Origin: Mariniblastus sp964414815
GTDB taxonomy: Bacteria; Planctomycetota; Planctomycetia; Pirellulales; Pirellulaceae
DNA length: 64,000 nucleotides
Direction: 5' to 3'
Assembly: GCA_964414815.1 (NCBI GenBank)
Contig: CAYPXY010000015.1
Location: 1-64,000 of the forward strand
Shown here: positions 61,097 through 64,000 of the stretch, in pieces
Layout of the letters: each line of letters opens with the position of its first letter
How positions within the stretch are numbered: the first letter of the stretch is position 1
Notes under the pieces: generated by a model
Databases searched by the model: none
What the model was told of the DNA's origin: nothing
The model's input: the letters and a program-made list of their open reading frames with translations, nothing else
Translations under genes and position numbers: made by a program

Positions 61097-64000
61097 TCAA
61101 TACCCCAACGTCGGCGATAGCCACCGCTCGATCTCGTGGATCGGCATGCTTTTGACTCTTGCATAATGCTCGACTTGGTCCTTCGCCACCCGGTGAACTG
61201 CAAAATAGCGGGAATGGGGATGCGCGAAATATAGCCCACTGACGGCGGCGCCCGGCCACATGGCGAAACTTTCGGTCAGCTCGATCCCTGTATTCGGCTC
61301 AACGTCCATCAAATCCCACAGCGTTCTCTTCTCGGTGTGGTCAGGGCAAGCCGGATAGCCTGCCGCCGGGCGGATGCCGCGATACTTCTCGTCAATCAAC
61401 TGCTCGTTATCCAGATTCTCGTCGCCTCCAAATCCCCAATCGAGGCGGGCTTGGCGATGGAGAAATTCGGCGAACGCCTCGGCCAGTCGGTCGGCAAGAG
61501 CGGTCACCATGATCGCGTTGTAATCGTCAAGCTCCTTGCGGTACTTCGCCGCCAGCTCATCGCAACCGTGACCGGTGGTAACTGCAAATCCTCCGATATA
61601 GTCCAGTCGCCCGCTGTCAATCGGAGCGATGTAGTCGGCGAGCGAACGAAAATGTTCGATTCCCTTTCGCTGCCATTGCTGCCTCAGACAATGAAAACGC
61701 GTCAGTTCTTTTGAACGATCTGCATCGGCATAAACAATGATCGAATCGCCGTCGCTGTTGGCGGGCCAGAACCCGTACATCCCACGAGCGGTCAGCAAAT
61801 TTTTCGAAACGATCTCCCCCAACAACGTTTGAGCGTCCTTGAACAGCTTCGTCGCTTCTTCGCCGACCTTCTCGTCGTTGAGAATTTTGGGATACTTGCC
61901 ATGCAGCTCCCAAGACATGAAAAAGGGTGTCCAGTCGATGTATTTCGCCAGCTCATTCAAACTGATCACCAATGGAGATTGACCGGAAGTCCCGCCTGCC
62001 TGATTCCCCGCACTGTAAACCAGCCGAGTCCCAATAAACGATGGCGTGGCAATATCAATGGCTGCCCAGTCGGTCGGAAAGCGTTTTGCAAGTGCTTCGG
62101 TGTACGGCACTAACGTGAAGTCTCGATCTTCGAAACTGGCCACCAATTTTTGTTGCTTCAGTTTATTTTCTTCTACAAACGCCGGTTTCGATTCGCTGTT
62201 GATGAGCCGATCAACGACACCGACACTACGCGAAGCATCGAGTACATGGATGACCGGCTGCTCGTACTGCGGAGCGATCCTCACCGCGGTATGTTTCTCG
62301 CTGGTCGTCGCACCGCCGATCAGCAGTGGAATCGTCATTCCCGTTCGCTGCATTTCCCTTGCGACGTAAACCATTTCGTCAAGGCTCGGCGTAATCAAGC
62401 CCGACAATCCGATCATGTCCACCCCATGCTCGATGGCGGCCGCAAGGATTTTCTCGCATGGCACCATGACGCCGAGATCGATAACTTCGTAGTTGTTGCA
62501 GCCAAGCACCACGCCGACAATGTTTTTGCCGATGTCGTGAACGTCTCCTTTGACCGTTGCCATCAGAATCTTGCCGCGATAGGCTTGGGATGCGACGCCG
62601 GCCTTGATCTTCTCTTCTTCCATGAAGGGCATCAGATACGCCACCGCTTTTTTCATCACGCGTGCCGATTTGACGACTTGCGGCAGAAACATTTTACCGC
62701 TGCCAAAGAGGTCGCCGACGATCGACATGCCGTCCATCATCGGGCCTTCGATGATTTGCAGGCAGCGGTCATATTTCTGGCGAGCTTCCTCGGTATCCTC
62801 GACCACCCATTTGTCGATGCCTTTCACCAGCGCATGAGCCAATCGCTCCTCAACAGTCCCGCTTCGCCATTCGAGAATTTCATCGGGACCTTTTGCCTTT
62901 TTCTTGTCTTTGACTTTCTCGGAGTATTCCAGCAAGCGATCCGTCGCATCGGGACGTCGATTCAAAATCACGTCTTCGACATATTCCAGCAGTTCTTTCG
63001 GAATCTCTTCATAGATTTCGAGTTGCCCCGCGTTGACGATCCCCATATCCAGCCCCGCCGCAATCGCATGATACAGGAATGCCGCGTTGATCGCCTCGCG
63101 AACGACATCGTTTCCGCGAAAACTGAAACTGACGTTCGACACACCGCCGGAAATTTTTGCGCCGGGACAAACCTGCTTGATCAGCCGAGTCGCTTCGATG
63201 AAGTTGACCGCGTAGTTGTTGTGTTCCTCCATCCCGGTACCGATGGTCAGGATGTTCGGGTCGAAAATGATGTCTTCGGGTGGGAAACCGACCTTACTCA
63301 CCAGCAAATCGTAAGCTCGTTTGCAGATTCGCACTTTGTCATCGGTTTCGACCGCCTGACCTTGCTCGTCAAAAGCCATCACGACTACTGCGGCACCGTA
63401 TCGGCGCACTAGTTTCGCCTTGGCAAGGAAATCTTCTTCGCCTTCCTTGAGACTGATCGAGTTGACAATGGACTTTCCCTGCGTGGCCCGTAAACCGGCT
63501 TCGATGACGCTCCACCTTGAGCTGTCGATCATCACCGGCACGGCCGCGATGGCATCTTCGCCGGCGATCAGCCGCAAAAACTTGGTCATCGCCATTTCGC
63601 CATCAAGCAGTGCGTCATCCATATTGATGTCGATCACTGCGGCTCCGCCTTCGACCTGATCGCGAGCAACTTCGACGGCGTCTTCAAATTTGTCGTCGCG
63701 AATCAGACGGGCAAATTTCCGCGATCCCGTCACGTTGGTTCGCTCCCCGACCATCAGGAAATTGGAATCGGCCCGCAGGCTCAGTGGTCTCGCACCGGCC
63801 AGCCGTGTGATCGGTGCAACGACGTTCCGTGGATGCGGCTTCAATCCGCGAACCCGCTTTGCGATGGCTTGAATGTGATCGGGAGTCGTTCCGCAGCAGC
63901 CGCCGATAATATTCACCCACCCATTGTCCGCCCACTCGCCGACCATCCCGGCCATTCGATCCGGCGTCAGATCAAATTGCCCCATTTCGTTCGGTAACCC
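61097..64000 (-). CDS. metH: Cobalamin-dependent methionine synthase (3' part)
   Basis: The 5' end lies beyond the window. From the right edge: end of the homocysteine-binding domain with the zinc motif GGCCGTTP, pterin-binding domain (DINMDDALLDG, DSSRWSVIEAG), B12-binding domain with DVHDIGKNIVG, and the activation domain ending in EIERWLSPTLGY. It transfers a methyl group from methyltetrahydrofolate to homocysteine. Confidence 0.97.
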   Translation of the reverse strand, partial: GLPNEMGQFDLTPDRMAGMVGEWADNGWVNIIGGCCGTTPDHIQAIAKRVRGLKPHPRNVVAPITRLAGARPLSLRADSNFLMVGERTNVTGSRKFARLIRDDKFEDAVEVARDQVEGGAAVIDINMDDALLDGEMAMTKFLRLIAGEDAIAAVPVMIDSSRWSVIEAGLRATQGKSIVNSISLKEGEEDFLAKAKLVRRYGAAVVVMAFDEQGQAVETDDKVRICKRAYDLLVSKVGFPPEDIIFDPNILTIGTGMEEHNNYAVNFIEATRLIKQVCPGAKISGGVSNVSFSFRGNDVVREAINAAFLYHAIAAGLDMGIVNAGQLEIYEEIPKELLEYVEDVILNRRPDATDRLLEYSEKVKDKKKAKGPDEILEWRSGTVEERLAHALVKGIDKWVVEDTEEARQKYDRCLQIIEGPMMDGMSIVGDLFGSGKMFLPQVVKSARVMKKAVAYLMPFMEEEKIKAGVASQAYRGKILMATVKGDVHDIGKNIVGVVLGCNNYEVIDLGVMVPCEKILAAAIEHGVDMIGLSGLITPSLDEMVYVAREMQRTGMTIPLLIGGATTSEKHTAVRIAPQYEQPVIHVLDASRSVGVVDRLINSESKPAFVEENKLKQQKLVASFEDRDFTLVPYTEALAKRFPTDWAAIDIATPSFIGTRLVYSAGNQAGGTSGQSPLVISLNELAKYIDWTPFFMSWELHGKYPKILNDEKVGEEATKLFKDAQTLLGEIVSKNLLTARGMYGFWPANSDGDSIIVYADADRSKELTRFHCLRQQWQRKGIEHFRSLADYIAPIDSGRLDYIGGFAVTTGHGCDELAAKYRKELDDYNAIMVTALADRLAEAFAEFLHRQARLDWGFGGDENLDNEQLIDEKYRGIRPAAGYPACPDHTEKRTLWDLMDVEPNTGIELTESFAMWPGAAVSGLYFAHPHSRYFAVHRVAKDQVEHYARVKSMPIHEIERWLSPTLGY

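Overview
The window looks like a chromosomal stretch of a planctomycete (Planctomycetota, probably of the Pirellulales/Planctomycetales type). This is inferred from the mix of secreted and membrane families (secreted penicillin-acylase, PL5 alginate lyase, S15 and M28 peptidases, LRR lipoproteins, an ExbB-like operon with two coiled-coil partners, bacterial AP2-domain and ROCO proteins) and from the unusual density of intergenic palindromic repeats. It comes from a draft assembly: a 100-N scaffold gap lies at 60451-60550 inside a leucine-rich repeat array.

Layout. 1-2.9 kb: an AT-rich accessory end with a SUKH-type and a CxxCG-type protein (both immunity-like), separated and followed by large palindromic elements. 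2.9-7.7 kb: tRNA-Val, gatB, a stand-alone SAM-hydrolase C-terminal domain, a double-AP2 protein and a penicillin-acylase homologue. 7.6-9.1 kb: an Mpv17-like membrane protein and a nucleotidyltransferase toxin/antitoxin-like pair in which the toxin has lost its middle. 9.2-19.5 kb: a degenerate sigma54-activator-like regulator, ruvB, and a fatty acid synthesis cluster (fabD, fabG, acpP, fabF) that is interrupted by a secreted protein gene, an M28 peptidase and a broken S23 four-helix gene. 19.5-25.7 kb: an orphan CoA-transferase A subunit, a GxxExxY gene embedded in hairpin repeats, an aminotransferase / C45 acyltransferase / GNAT-like group, and a toxin-antitoxin pair with a frameshifted toxin. 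25.7-37.1 kb: TerB-like protein, a large exported protein, a MauE / C39-peptidase-rhodanese / Cys-rich small protein operon, mrp, and the ExbB-like operon. 37.6-42 kb: a small exported protein and a partial ebo cluster (UbiA, EboE, EboF). 42-55.8 kb: LRR lipoprotein, two secreted proteins, alginate lyase, lspA, dksA-like, dapB, thiC, a TlpA-like thioredoxin and an X-Pro dipeptidyl-peptidase. 55.9-64 kb: a TacAT-type GNAT/DUF1778 pair, a copy of the metH 3' end, a MITE, a ROCO protein (LRR-Roc-COR) and the 3' part of metH itself.

The strongest candidates for something undescribed are: (1) the 28.3-31.3 kb operon, where a small membrane-anchored, six-Cys protein with a tetra-glycine junction is encoded just upstream of a C39-peptidase/rhodanese fusion and a MauE-type redox membrane protein; (2) the ROCO gene bracketed by a diverged direct repeat of the last 87 bp of metH; (3) several families of inverted-repeat elements that set the ends of genes, including one 160-bp copy whose two ends supply the stop codons of both converging neighbours. 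Toxin and antitoxin loci in the window show repeated decay of the toxin while the partner stays intact.
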